Source of the DNA: Candidatus Methylacidiphilum fumarolicum
GTDB taxonomy: Bacteria > Verrucomicrobiota > Verrucomicrobiia > Methylacidiphilales > Methylacidiphilaceae
DNA length: 64,000 nt
NCBI RefSeq assembly: GCF_949774925.1
Contig: NZ_OX458932.1
Span: forward strand, 62,001-126,000
Direction: 5' to 3'
Both the position numbers and the translations under genes were made by a program. Position 1 is the first letter of the stretch, and the number at the start of each line of letters is the position of its first letter. Below, in pieces: positions 8,165 to 18,388 of the stretch. The notes below the pieces were generated by a model. The model searched no databases. It was not told the DNA's origin and saw only the letters and a program-made list of their open reading frames with translations.

Positions 8165-9058
8165 TTAAAACGCTAAGACTTCAAAATAATCGGCTACGGT
8201 GGAGGGAATAAAAGAAAAGCTCTGGTGATCTAACACTAATTGTTTACTTATTTGCTTTTCTCTTTTAGAGAGATGTAGGGGCTCTTTTGAACCAAAGAGG
8301 AGGATTCTTTGAGCAAAAGGCTGTGTCAATTGGGGAATGCCAAGACCATAACGGACGTGGATCTCTCCTGTAACGACACAGATGGTTCTTTGAGAACCAA
8401 GAGGAGAATTTAAAAAGCTTAGGATGTGCTTTGCCATAGAACTTTCCCTTAGTCTTTGTGCTTCTATAGCCAAGGCAATCCTTTTTTTATCCATAAAAGC
8501 ATGGACCGAAAGATAGGGGGTTAAAAATCTCCTATATAACGGTGTTATGGTGGCCAATGGGAACTCGGCTTTTTCTTTTTTTGTTATGGAGTTATAGCCC
8601 TTCCTTGCTACGTTTGAAACAATAGAATGAGGCGTGTCTATACCGATCAAGGGGATGTGATGTTTTTGAGCAAAAAGGCAAAGTGGTTTGTAATCCAAGT
8701 AGTTAGGCCATTTCTTTTTCCATTGAATGGCTTCTGAAAATTGTTTGAAAGAAAGCTGACCATTTATAAACTGGTCGATTATCTTTTGGTCTTTGGCTTC
8801 GAGGGATTCCAATGCCAAAGCCAGAGGAATGTGTCTGTTGTATAGAAGTTTTAAAAGTTCAAATTGGGCTTTATGATGGCTATGAAGCGTGTGTACTTCG
8901 CCCAAATAGATAATTCGAGCCTTGGAAAGATCTTCTAGTAGTTCTTTTTGACTTACAATTGCTCCACTCTTTAGATCTATCCAGATTCCCTCTGCGGCAT
9001 TCCCAATGCGATAAAAGCTTAAGAAAAGAATAAATAGAATTATTAATATTTTTTTCAC
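8165..9058 (-). CDS. ChaN-like haem-binding family protein
   Basis: A 297-residue protein of the ChaN/DUF399 family (cofactor/haem-binding uptake proteins). An N-terminal signal sequence of about 22 residues ends in Gly-Asn-Ala-Ala, so the protein should be exported. The family's opening motif appears as Ile-Tyr-Leu-Gly-Glu-Val-His, followed by His-x-x-His-His, and a later stretch (Leu-Ile-Gly-Ile-Asp-Thr-Pro) is also typical. ChaN of Campylobacter binds haem and is linked to iron uptake; whether this protein does so cannot be told from sequence. It starts with GTG, 35 bases after the HAD gene, and probably shares its transcript. Confidence 0.75.
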   Translation of the reverse strand: MKKILIILFILFLSFYRIGNAAEGIWIDLKSGAIVSQKELLEDLSKARIIYLGEVHTLHSHHKAQFELLKLLYNRHIPLALALESLEAKDQKIIDQFINGQLSFKQFSEAIQWKKKWPNYLDYKPLCLFAQKHHIPLIGIDTPHSIVSNVARKGYNSITKKEKAEFPLATITPLYRRFLTPYLSVHAFMDKKRIALAIEAQRLRESSMAKHILSFLNSPLGSQRTICVVTGEIHVRYGLGIPQLTQPFAQRILLFGSKEPLHLSKREKQISKQLVLDHQSFSFIPSTVADYFEVLAF

Positions 9059-9093
9059 AAGGATGAATGAAACAAAAAGATGGTTGTCTCCTT

Positions 9094-9783
9094 CTATTGC
9101 TGAGAGACAGCATTAAAAAGAACATCGATTGTTTCTAAAGACAATTCTTTCCAGCTAGAAATTACTAGGTCTGCATTTTCTAAGTTGTTTTTAGGTCTTG
9201 TAGTGGTCAAAGCGATCACTTTCATACCAGCCTTTTTTGCAGATTCAACTCCTGCAGGGGCATCTTCGAACACTACGCAGCAGCTGGGCACATAGCCCAA
9301 TTTTTTAGCTGTTACTAGATAAGGAGCAGGATGTGGTTTGCCTTCCCTGACGTCTTCAGCGCCTACTATAACGGAAAAATACTCTTTGATTCCTAATTTT
9401 TCTAACACGAAGAAGATGTTGGTTTTTGTTGTCGAAGAACAAATAGCCATGGGAATATGTTTCTGTTTTAAACAATCCAGAAACTCTTTGAGTCCATCAA
9501 TAAGACAAAGGCCTTCTTCCTGTACAATTTTTTTATAAAGTTCTTCCTTTCTCTTTGAAAGTTGCATAATTTCTTCGGGATTTTGAGTCCAGCCAAGAAA
9601 CTCGGAAATGATTTTTTCATTTTTCATTCCGAATGTTTTGTTCATAAAATCTTGTTCCACTTCTTTGTGTTGTTCGGCTGCAAGCATGCGCCAACTTTGT
9701 TCATGCTGTTTGACTGAATCGACAATGACGCCGTCCCAATCAAAAAGAGCAGCCCACTGATAGGTATCATGGTCTTTTTTCAT
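9094..9783 (-). CDS. HAD-superfamily phosphatase/phosphomutase
   Basis: A 229-residue haloacid-dehalogenase family hydrolase of the beta-phosphoglucomutase/phosphoglycolate phosphatase subgroup. Motif I is Asp-Trp-Asp-Gly-Val-Ile-Val-Asp-Ser (about residues 15-23) with the nucleophile Asp and acid/base Asp in place. Motif II (Ile-Cys-Ser-Ser), the Lys in Gly-Lys-Pro-His-Pro, and motif IV (Val-Phe-Glu-Asp-Ala-Pro-Ala-Gly) are also present. The cap domain is alpha-helical. Substrate is unknown; sugar phosphates are likely. The start lies 15 bases inside the longest frame of the divergent neighbour, which supports the later start chosen for that gene. Confidence 0.82.
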   Translation of the reverse strand: MKKDHDTYQWAALFDWDGVIVDSVKQHEQSWRMLAAEQHKEVEQDFMNKTFGMKNEKIISEFLGWTQNPEEIMQLSKRKEELYKKIVQEEGLCLIDGLKEFLDCLKQKHIPMAICSSTTKTNIFFVLEKLGIKEYFSVIVGAEDVREGKPHPAPYLVTAKKLGYVPSCCVVFEDAPAGVESAKKAGMKVIALTTTRPKNNLENADLVISSWKELSLETIDVLFNAVSQQ

Positions 9784-9912
9784 ATAAAACTACCCGGCCT
9801 TAAAGCGTATCGATCGAAAAGATCGATTTTGCATGCAAAGAACAATAAGAAAGAGCTTTATCGTCCCAATAGCAATACATTTTCAAGAAAGGTTTTATTT
9901 TCCTGGAAGGTT

Positions 9913-11070
9913 ATGACAAAGGTAGGGATTGTTATTCTTCTTTTCAAGATTTCCTTCTCTCAAAATTCCTTTTGTAAAAACCTGCGAGTAAATCAAGAAC
10001 AATATAAGTCTTTAGCCAGCAAAAAAGAGCTTCTAAAGGCTTATAAAGCCCGAGGATTTTTAGCTCTTTATCGAAATCGGAATAGTGAAGCCAGAAAATT
10101 TTTTCAAATGTGTTATTCCCTCTCTCCAGAGGATGCAAAGCTTTGTGAACTTTTGGCCATAGCCTCTCTTCGGGAAAACGATAGAAGGGGAGTAATCTTC
10201 TGGATGTACCAAGCCCATTTGAACGATCTGGCCCGTTTTTATTTGACGATAAAGCAGCCTTTTGAGTGTTCGAATCCTTTTCAAAATGCAACCTGTCCAA
10301 TGCTTAGCACCTCTTATCCAGTCGTTCCCATAGAAATTGACGGCCATTTTTTTGCTTTTCTTATCGATACAGGAGCTTCGACATCTATTGTGGATAAACA
10401 AGTGGCAGAAGCTCTTGGACTAAAAGAACGGGGTGCATCGGAATTGGTTTTAAGCAATGGAGAAAGGATTCAGGGAGCTTTGAGTACTCTCCCCATTTTA
10501 CGCATTGGTTCTTTGGCAATTAAAAATGTTCCGGTAATACTCATTGAAAAGCTAAAGCCACTTTCCTTTGATGCTAAGAATTGCTTTCATGGGGTATTAG
10601 GAACAGATTTGCTTTCAAGATTCAATATACTCATTGATTATCAAACAAAGAAGATTGTCATTTCAAAAAAAGCTATGGAGCTAGAGGCTGCCTTTCTTTC
10701 TGGGTCAAAATTATTGGCTGAAATTCCTTTTTTGTTTAGCCCTCAAGGACTTCTGCTAGTAAAAGGAAGCATGCAGTCGAAGGAAATTTTTTTTATTTAT
10801 GACACTGGGTCTGGAGGGTATCCATTGGAATTTAATCAAAAATATAGGAATATATTTTTTGGGTTTTCAGGAACTGCTAGAAGCTCATTGAGGTTTGGAC
10901 CAGTAGCAATCAAGAAAATAAGCGAAACTTTTACTCAACTTCCATCGGATCTAGAAGAAAGAGAAGAAATACCTATAGGCGGCATAATTGGAAATAGGCT
11001 CTTTTCTAGATACAAGGTGCTATTGAATTTCCAAAAAATGGTTTTGCAGCTATATGACCAGAAGAACTAA
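9913..11070 (+). CDS. Exported two-domain retropepsin-like aspartic protease
   Basis: A 385-residue protein. The ATG at 9913 is preferred over the frame's first start at 9769 because it begins a hydrophobic signal peptide and avoids overlap with the divergent HAD gene. Residues 40-110 look like one or two TPR-like helical pairs. Then come two aspartic-protease-like domains: Asp-Thr-Gly-Ala-Ser at 152-156, closed by Gly-Val-Leu-Gly-Thr-Asp-Leu-Leu, and a second Asp-Thr-Gly-Ser-Gly at 297-301, closed by Gly-Ile-Ile-Gly. Retropepsins normally work as dimers of one domain; two in one chain could fold like pepsin. The target is unknown, presumably a periplasmic or outer-membrane protein. Confidence 0.75.
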   Translation: MTKVGIVILLFKISFSQNSFCKNLRVNQEQYKSLASKKELLKAYKARGFLALYRNRNSEARKFFQMCYSLSPEDAKLCELLAIASLRENDRRGVIFWMYQAHLNDLARFYLTIKQPFECSNPFQNATCPMLSTSYPVVPIEIDGHFFAFLIDTGASTSIVDKQVAEALGLKERGASELVLSNGERIQGALSTLPILRIGSLAIKNVPVILIEKLKPLSFDAKNCFHGVLGTDLLSRFNILIDYQTKKIVISKKAMELEAAFLSGSKLLAEIPFLFSPQGLLLVKGSMQSKEIFFIYDTGSGGYPLEFNQKYRNIFFGFSGTARSSLRFGPVAIKKISETFTQLPSDLEEREEIPIGGIIGNRLFSRYKVLLNFQKMVLQLYDQKN

Positions 11071-11075
11071 ACTTG

Positions 11076-11147
11076 TGGGCAGACAGGGATTCGAACCCTG
11101 AACCAAGTGCTTAAAAGGCACCTGCTCTACCGTTGAGCTATCTGCCC
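11076..11147 (-). tRNA. tRNA-Lys (anticodon TTT)
   Basis: The minus strand folds into a complete cloverleaf: acceptor stem GGGCAGA with TCTGCCC, D arm GCTC/GAGC, anticodon stem GGTGC/GCACT enclosing CTTTTAA (anticodon TTT), and a T arm with GGTTCGAATCC. The discriminator base is A. The CCA end is not encoded. Confidence 0.96.
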
Positions 11148-11279
11148 TCGGGAATTAAGAATGTATTTTTTTTTAGTGATTTGTCTAAAAAAAATTGTCC
11201 AAAAATAAGGACATTTTCAATCTTTCTGTTCGAATAAAAATAGTATTGCCTTGTCTATCTAAAAAGTATACTTTTCCAA

Positions 11280-12101
11280 ATGCCTAACGTTTCTACTCTT
11301 ATGAAAAATTCCTTATCTGCTTCTTTAGCTGATTGTCAAAGCCAACAGGATCATAGAAAAATCAAAATACACCGAGTAGGAGTTAAAGGTCTGAGGTATC
11401 CTATAGAAGTACGCGACAAAAATTTCGAAAGCCAACATACAGTGGCTACCGTATCCCTTCTTGTGGATCTTCCGCATCATTTTAAGGGCACACACATGAG
11501 CAGATTTGTGGAGGTGCTCAATGCGCATGGTCGGATGGTACATGTCTGTAATGTTTTTTCGATCGTCCATGAACTCCAGAAGAAATTACATGCGGAAACT
11601 GCCCATGTAATCATGGAATTTCCTTATTTCATTGAAAAAAATGCTCCAGTGACTGGTTCAAAAGGCCTTGTCGATTATCAGGTAAGATTTGAAGCAGCGG
11701 CCTATCTTGATGAGACGGATTTTGTTATGTGGGTTACTGTGCCTGTGACCACATTGTGTCCTTGTTCAAAAGCAATAAGCGATCGGGGAGCTCATAACCA
11801 AAGAGGGTATGTGTCGGTAGCCATAAGATTTGTCCAAACGATCTGGATTGAAGACATCATTGAGCTTGTTGAAGCCTCGGCCAGTAGTCCGATTTATTCT
11901 CTTCTTAAAAGACCCGATGAAAAGTATGTTACCGAATTGGCTTTCGATAATCCTGTATTTGTAGAAGACTTAGTGAGGAATGTGGCTCTTAGGCTCAATG
12001 CCAATCAAGATATACTCTGGTACCGCGTAGAAGCCGAGAATATGGAAAGCATTCATAATCATGCTGCTTATGCTTGTGTGGAAAAAGAGCTAGAAACTTA
12101 A
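11280..12101 (+). CDS. folE2: GTP cyclohydrolase I type B (FolE2)
   Basis: A 273-residue enzyme of the FolE2 (type IB) family, which converts GTP to 7,8-dihydroneopterin triphosphate, first step of folate synthesis. Typical stretches are Val-Gly-Val-Lys-Gly-Leu-Arg-Tyr-Pro near the N-terminus, Gly-x-His-Met-Ser-Arg-Phe, Pro-Val-Thr-Thr-Leu-Cys-Pro-Cys-Ser-Lys with the metal-binding Cys, and Ala-His-Asn-Gln-Arg-Gly. FolE2 can use metals other than zinc and often serves under zinc limitation, but no Zur-type operator is evident here. It stands alone, between a tRNA and the thiC riboswitch. Confidence 0.93.
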   Translation: MPNVSTLMKNSLSASLADCQSQQDHRKIKIHRVGVKGLRYPIEVRDKNFESQHTVATVSLLVDLPHHFKGTHMSRFVEVLNAHGRMVHVCNVFSIVHELQKKLHAETAHVIMEFPYFIEKNAPVTGSKGLVDYQVRFEAAAYLDETDFVMWVTVPVTTLCPCSKAISDRGAHNQRGYVSVAIRFVQTIWIEDIIELVEASASSPIYSLLKRPDEKYVTELAFDNPVFVEDLVRNVALRLNANQDILWYRVEAENMESIHNHAAYACVEKELET

Positions 12102-12198
12102 AAAAAGAAGAATTAACTGACTATACCAAAAAAGATAATCATAGAGGAATAGCAGTTGATAAATAGGCTTTTTTTAGTTATAAGTATTAAGTGATCCA

Positions 12199-12290
12199 TG
12201 GGGAGCCTAATGGCTGAGAGGTTCTTCTCTAATGATTGAGGAGAACGACCCTATGAACCTGATCCGGATAATGCCGGCGGAGGGAAAGGA
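12199..12290 (+). promoter_or_regulatory. TPP riboswitch (THI element)
   Basis: Shows the conserved THI-box parts in order: GGGGAGCC, GGCTGAGAGG, a variable hairpin, GACCCTATGAACCTGATCC, GGATAATGCCGGCG, and AGGGAA. It ends about 60 bases before thiC and should reduce expression when thiamine pyrophosphate is plentiful. The sequence between the aptamer and thiC includes AGGAGG near 12340, so translational control is plausible. Confidence 0.96.
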
Positions 12291-12336
12291 TATGCACTGT
12301 TCTTATGCTCTTATCTCCTGTTCGGCTGTCCTCTGA

Positions 12337-14274
<1,938 letters not shown>

Positions 14275-14367
14275 TATTTATTTTTCTTTCTTTTTTTGTT
14301 TACTAAAGAATATAAGTTTTATAAATATTGATCTTAGGCCATCCGTAAAATTTGTTTTTCTTACAGT

Positions 14368-17136
14368 ATGAGACAAAAGCCTTCTCTTTCCGCTTCTTCC
14401 ATGGTTATGTCAAACAGGAAATCCATTGGAATCGAAAATCTTGCTTTACTTGAGGAATATTACCAACGCTGGAAGAAAGATCCGGCTTCTGTCTCTGCTG
14501 ATTGGAGCGCTTTTTTTGAAGGGTTTGAGTTCGGATATGAATCCTTAAAAAATGGTCAGCTGGGAAAGAAAGTTGAAAGGCGAGCTATAGCCGATGATTT
14601 AAAAAAACAACGTGCCGTTTATGAACTTATTCATGCCTATCGCACCCTTGGGCATTATATAGCCAATCTTGATCCGTTGGGATTCAATCAATATGAATAT
14701 GATGAATTGAAGCTAGAAAGATTTGGGTTAAATCAAAAAGACCTTGAGAGCTACTTTGATTCTGGAGATCTGGCTGGAGGGGGGCGGAAAACTTTACGGG
14801 AGATATTAGAGATTCTTAAAAAATCTTATTGTTCTACGTTGGCTGTTGAGTTTATGCACATGGATTCTTTTGTGCAAAGAAAATGGATATCCCAACGGAT
14901 TGAAGGAAAATCTTTTTATGCTGGTTTTTCGAAAGAACATAAAAAACAGATTCTTTATGACCTGTTGAAGGCTGAACTTTTTGAAGCGTTTTTACATACA
15001 CGTTACGTTGGACAGAAAAGATTTTCTTTGGAAGGAAGTTGTACGCTCATTCCTATGATGGATGCTCTTATAGAAGCCTGTCCGGCCCATGGGATTGATC
15101 GGCTTGTTGTCGGAATGGCGCATCGAGGAAGGCTTAATTTTGTTGCCAATGTTTTGCAGCAGGATTACAAGGTCATCTTTGATGAATTTTCTGAAAATTA
15201 TATTCCAGAAGGGGTATTGGGTAATGGGGATGTTCGGTATCATTTAGGGTTTGAAGCAGCTCTGAAAACTAAATCTGGTTCTATTGTAACAGTAGGGCTA
15301 ACGCCTAACCCAAGCCATTTGGAAGCTGTTAATCCTGTGGTGGAAGGCAAAGCCAGGGCATGGGAAAGAAGACTAAAAGATACAGAGCAGAGGAAAAAAG
15401 TTTTGCCTCTGCTTATTCATGGTGATGCCTCATTTATGGGGCAAGGCGTTGTGCAGGAAACTTTGAATCTTTCCAGGCTTGAGGGGTATACAACTGGTGG
15501 TACTCTGCATATTATTGTCAACAATCAGATTGGTTTTACAACGGTTCCTCAGGATGGGCGATCCACGCATCATTGTACGGCAGTAGCCTTGATGTTAGGA
15601 GTTCCTATTTTTCATGTCAACAGTGATGATCCGTTGGCAGCTGTATTTGCTGTACTGCTAGCTTTAGAGTATAGACAAGTTTTTGGTCAGGATGTGGTAG
15701 TTGATCTTGTGGGATATAGAAAGTATGGACATAATGAGGGGGACGAACCTAGCTTTACTCAACCTCTTCTTTATAAGGCAATAGCACAGCATCCCAATAT
15801 CAGTGATGTTTTCTTGGATCAGTTGATAAAATCAGGAGAGATGACAAGAGAAGAAGCAAATGAATACCGAAAAATATTTGTTGCTGAGTTGAACCAAAAA
15901 ATGGAGGAATCGAAGGAATGGATTAAACAAGAAAACCCTCCCACCTTGAGGCCTAGGTTAGCATGTCCCAGGATTTTTGATCCAGTGAAAACAGCCGTTC
16001 CTTTGGAAGAATTCCTTTATGTGGGCCATGCATTGGTGAGGGAGCCTCCTGATTTCAATCTTAATCCTAAAATCCGGAAGATCCTTGAAGAAAGGAAAGC
16101 CATGGTAGAAGGAAAACAGCCAATCCTTCTAGCTTTTGCTGAAACCATGGCTTTTGGCACCCTTCTCTACGAGGGAATTCCAGTTAGACTATCCGGTCAA
16201 GACAGTCGGCGTGGGACTTTCAGTCAAAGGCATGCGGTACTTTATGATACAAAAGTCTCTAAGAAATATGTTCCCTTAGCGAATATCCATCCCAACCAGG
16301 CGATATTTTGTATCTATAACAGTCCCCTTTCCGAATATGCTGTTTTAGGTTTCGATTATGGCTATTCTCTAGATTATCCTGAGGCCTTAATTATTTGGGA
16401 AGCTCAATACGGTGATTTTGCTAACGGGGCTCAGGTTATTATAGATCTATACCTCGTTAGCTCTGAATCGAAATGGGGCGTTACATCGAACATTGTGTTG
16501 CTATTGCCGCATGGATATGAAGGGCAGGGTCCTGAGCATTCTAGTGCACGGGTGGAAAGATTCCTTCAAGCTTGTGCTGAAGATAATATCGTTGTGGCTA
16601 ACTGCACTACCCCAGCCAATTATTTTCATATCTTAAGAAGACAGGTTTTGCGAGGATTTTCTAAGCCCTTAATCCTTTTCACCCATAAAAGCCTTCTACG
16701 CAACCCGCAATGTGCCTCGTCCATTCCAGAATTTGTTCAAGGGGCTTTCGAAGAGGTCTTGGCAGATCCTCAGGTCAATCAACCAAGCTCAAAAGTTATC
16801 TTGTGCACTGGAAAGGTCTATTATGATCTTATAGACTACAGAAGCCGGATTGGAAGGATGGATATTCCCATTGTTCGAATCGAACAGCTATATCCCCTGC
16901 ATGAGAAGAAGCTCAAAGAGATTGTCTTAAGGTATCAGCCCCAGTCCCTTGTTTGGTGTCAAGAGGAGCCAAAAAACATGGGTGCTTGGAGTTATATGTT
17001 CCCTAAACTTAACGATATGTTTTCTCTTCCTGTCCTTTATGCTGGTAGGGAGGCTTCAGCCAGCACGGCGACTGGTTCAATGGCTTACCATCGGCTTGAA
17101 CAGCAAAAGCTTCTTTCAGATGCCTTTGGCAGATAA
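14368..17136 (+). CDS. sucA: 2-oxoglutarate dehydrogenase E1 (SucA)
   Basis: A 922-residue thiamine-diphosphate enzyme that decarboxylates 2-oxoglutarate in the TCA cycle. Its length and features match SucA: an N-terminal helix like the E2-binding segment (Tyr-Tyr-Gln-Arg-Trp-Lys-Lys-Asp-Pro), Gly-Met-Ala-His-Arg-Gly-Arg-Leu-Asn, the ThDP motif starting at Gly-Asp-Ala-Ser-Phe with Asn-Asn-Gln-Ile-Gly-Phe-Thr, and a transketolase-like C-terminal half (Gly-Gln-Asp-Ser-Arg-Arg-Gly-Thr-Phe-Ser-Gln-Arg-His-Ala). It opens the operon sucA-sucB-lpd, with 41 bases to sucB. In methanotrophs SucA was once thought absent or inactive; if the host is one, this argues for a complete cycle. Confidence 0.96.
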   Translation: MRQKPSLSASSMVMSNRKSIGIENLALLEEYYQRWKKDPASVSADWSAFFEGFEFGYESLKNGQLGKKVERRAIADDLKKQRAVYELIHAYRTLGHYIANLDPLGFNQYEYDELKLERFGLNQKDLESYFDSGDLAGGGRKTLREILEILKKSYCSTLAVEFMHMDSFVQRKWISQRIEGKSFYAGFSKEHKKQILYDLLKAELFEAFLHTRYVGQKRFSLEGSCTLIPMMDALIEACPAHGIDRLVVGMAHRGRLNFVANVLQQDYKVIFDEFSENYIPEGVLGNGDVRYHLGFEAALKTKSGSIVTVGLTPNPSHLEAVNPVVEGKARAWERRLKDTEQRKKVLPLLIHGDASFMGQGVVQETLNLSRLEGYTTGGTLHIIVNNQIGFTTVPQDGRSTHHCTAVALMLGVPIFHVNSDDPLAAVFAVLLALEYRQVFGQDVVVDLVGYRKYGHNEGDEPSFTQPLLYKAIAQHPNISDVFLDQLIKSGEMTREEANEYRKIFVAELNQKMEESKEWIKQENPPTLRPRLACPRIFDPVKTAVPLEEFLYVGHALVREPPDFNLNPKIRKILEERKAMVEGKQPILLAFAETMAFGTLLYEGIPVRLSGQDSRRGTFSQRHAVLYDTKVSKKYVPLANIHPNQAIFCIYNSPLSEYAVLGFDYGYSLDYPEALIIWEAQYGDFANGAQVIIDLYLVSSESKWGVTSNIVLLLPHGYEGQGPEHSSARVERFLQACAEDNIVVANCTTPANYFHILRRQVLRGFSKPLILFTHKSLLRNPQCASSIPEFVQGAFEEVLADPQVNQPSSKVILCTGKVYYDLIDYRSRIGRMDIPIVRIEQLYPLHEKKLKEIVLRYQPQSLVWCQEEPKNMGAWSYMFPKLNDMFSLPVLYAGREASASTATGSMAYHRLEQQKLLSDAFGR

Positions 17137-17177
17137 CCCTTATGTAAATTTATTTTTAACCCAGGAGCTAGGTCGCA

Positions 17178-18356
17178 ATGGATATAAAAATGCCTTCTGT
17201 TGGTGAATCGATTGAATCTGGATTGATTGGCAAATGGCTTAAAAAAGAAGGGGAAAGAGTGCAATCTGGAGATGCCTTGTGTGAAATTGAAACCGAGAAG
17301 ATCACTACGGAAATTTATGCTGAGAAAGAAGGAATATTGCATATTCTTGTCAAAGAAGGCTCAGAGGTGAAGGTAGGGCAAACCATCGCTCAATTAGAAG
17401 AATTGCCTTCGGGAAAGATGGAGCAGGAGCCTAGTGCAAGTATCAAAGAAGAAGAAGAAAAAGAGGAAAAAACAGTTTTGGAACCGCAGAAAGAATTGAT
17501 AGAGCCAGTAAAAAAGGAAGAGGAGGAAGAAAAGGCTTCTGTAGAAGCTCCCCTGAGGCGCCCTGGGAGGATAACCAAAGAGGAAGCGCTACAATTGATG
17601 GAGGAAGAAAAAGAAGAAAAAGAAGAGGCAAAAGAAGTCGAGGCTTTTGCTCTAGGTCCTCAAGAAAAAAGAAAACCACTGAGTCCTATTCGAAAGAAGA
17701 TTGCTCAGCGTTTGCTGGAAGCTCATATTGGCACCGCTCATTTAACAACGTTTAATGAAGTCGATATGAGTACGGTGCTAGAATTAAGAAAAAATTATGG
17801 GAAGAGATTCGAAGAGAAATATGGAGTCAAACTGGGGCTGATGTCCTTTTTTGTCCGAGCGGTAGTGGAGGCTTTGAAAAAAATACCAGAGGTCGGTGCG
17901 CGGATTGAAGAGGATGAACTCGTTTATCCTTCCACTTTGGATCTGGGGATAGCTGTTGCAACAGAAAAAGGATTAATCGTACCAGTGATTCGTAGCGCTG
18001 AAAATCTAAGTTTTGCCCAGATTGAAAAGACGATTCAAGAACTAGCTATAAAAGCCAGAGGTGGGAAAATTACCCTCGAAGACATTGAAGGAGGAGTCTT
18101 TACGATAACCAATGGCGGTGTCTTTGGCTCTATGCTTTCTACGCCTATACTGAATCCACCTCAAAGTGGCATTCTTGGAATGCATGCGATTAAAGAAAGG
18201 CCTGTAGCAATCAATGGGAAAGTGGAAATCAGGCCCGTTATGTACCTTGCTCTTACCTACGATCATCGAGTGATTGATGGAAAAGAAGCTGTCAGTTTTT
18301 TGGTCCTTGTTAAAGAGTTTATCGAACAACCCGCCTCTGTTCTTTTGGAAGTGTAA
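17178..18356 (+). CDS. sucB: Dihydrolipoamide succinyltransferase E2 (SucB), atypical linker
   Basis: A 392-residue E2 core of the 2-oxoglutarate dehydrogenase complex. Residues 1-76 form a lipoyl domain with the lipoylated Lys41 in Glu-Thr-Glu-Lys-Ile. The catalytic domain (about 165-392) ends with Tyr-Asp-His-Arg-Val-Ile-Asp-Gly, giving His363 and Asp367. Between them lies a Glu/Lys-rich linker. The usual peripheral-subunit-binding domain is hard to see: only Gly-Arg-Ile-Thr-Lys-Glu-Glu-Ala near residue 132-139 resembles its end, and the Ala-Arg-Lys-Leu-Ala helix before it is missing. GGAG lies 11 bases before the ATG. Its place between sucA and lpd fixes the role. Confidence 0.93.
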   Translation: MDIKMPSVGESIESGLIGKWLKKEGERVQSGDALCEIETEKITTEIYAEKEGILHILVKEGSEVKVGQTIAQLEELPSGKMEQEPSASIKEEEEKEEKTVLEPQKELIEPVKKEEEEEKASVEAPLRRPGRITKEEALQLMEEEKEEKEEAKEVEAFALGPQEKRKPLSPIRKKIAQRLLEAHIGTAHLTTFNEVDMSTVLELRKNYGKRFEEKYGVKLGLMSFFVRAVVEALKKIPEVGARIEEDELVYPSTLDLGIAVATEKGLIVPVIRSAENLSFAQIEKTIQELAIKARGGKITLEDIEGGVFTITNGGVFGSMLSTPILNPPQSGILGMHAIKERPVAINGKVEIRPVMYLALTYDHRVIDGKEAVSFLVLVKEFIEQPASVLLEV

Positions 18357-18388
18357 ATGTTGGTATTATAGAAAGCAAAAAGAAAAGA

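Noticed and set aside
9769-9912. Upstream extension of the retropepsin-like protein
   Set aside because: It overlaps the divergent HAD gene and places the signal peptide about 48 residues from the N-terminus.
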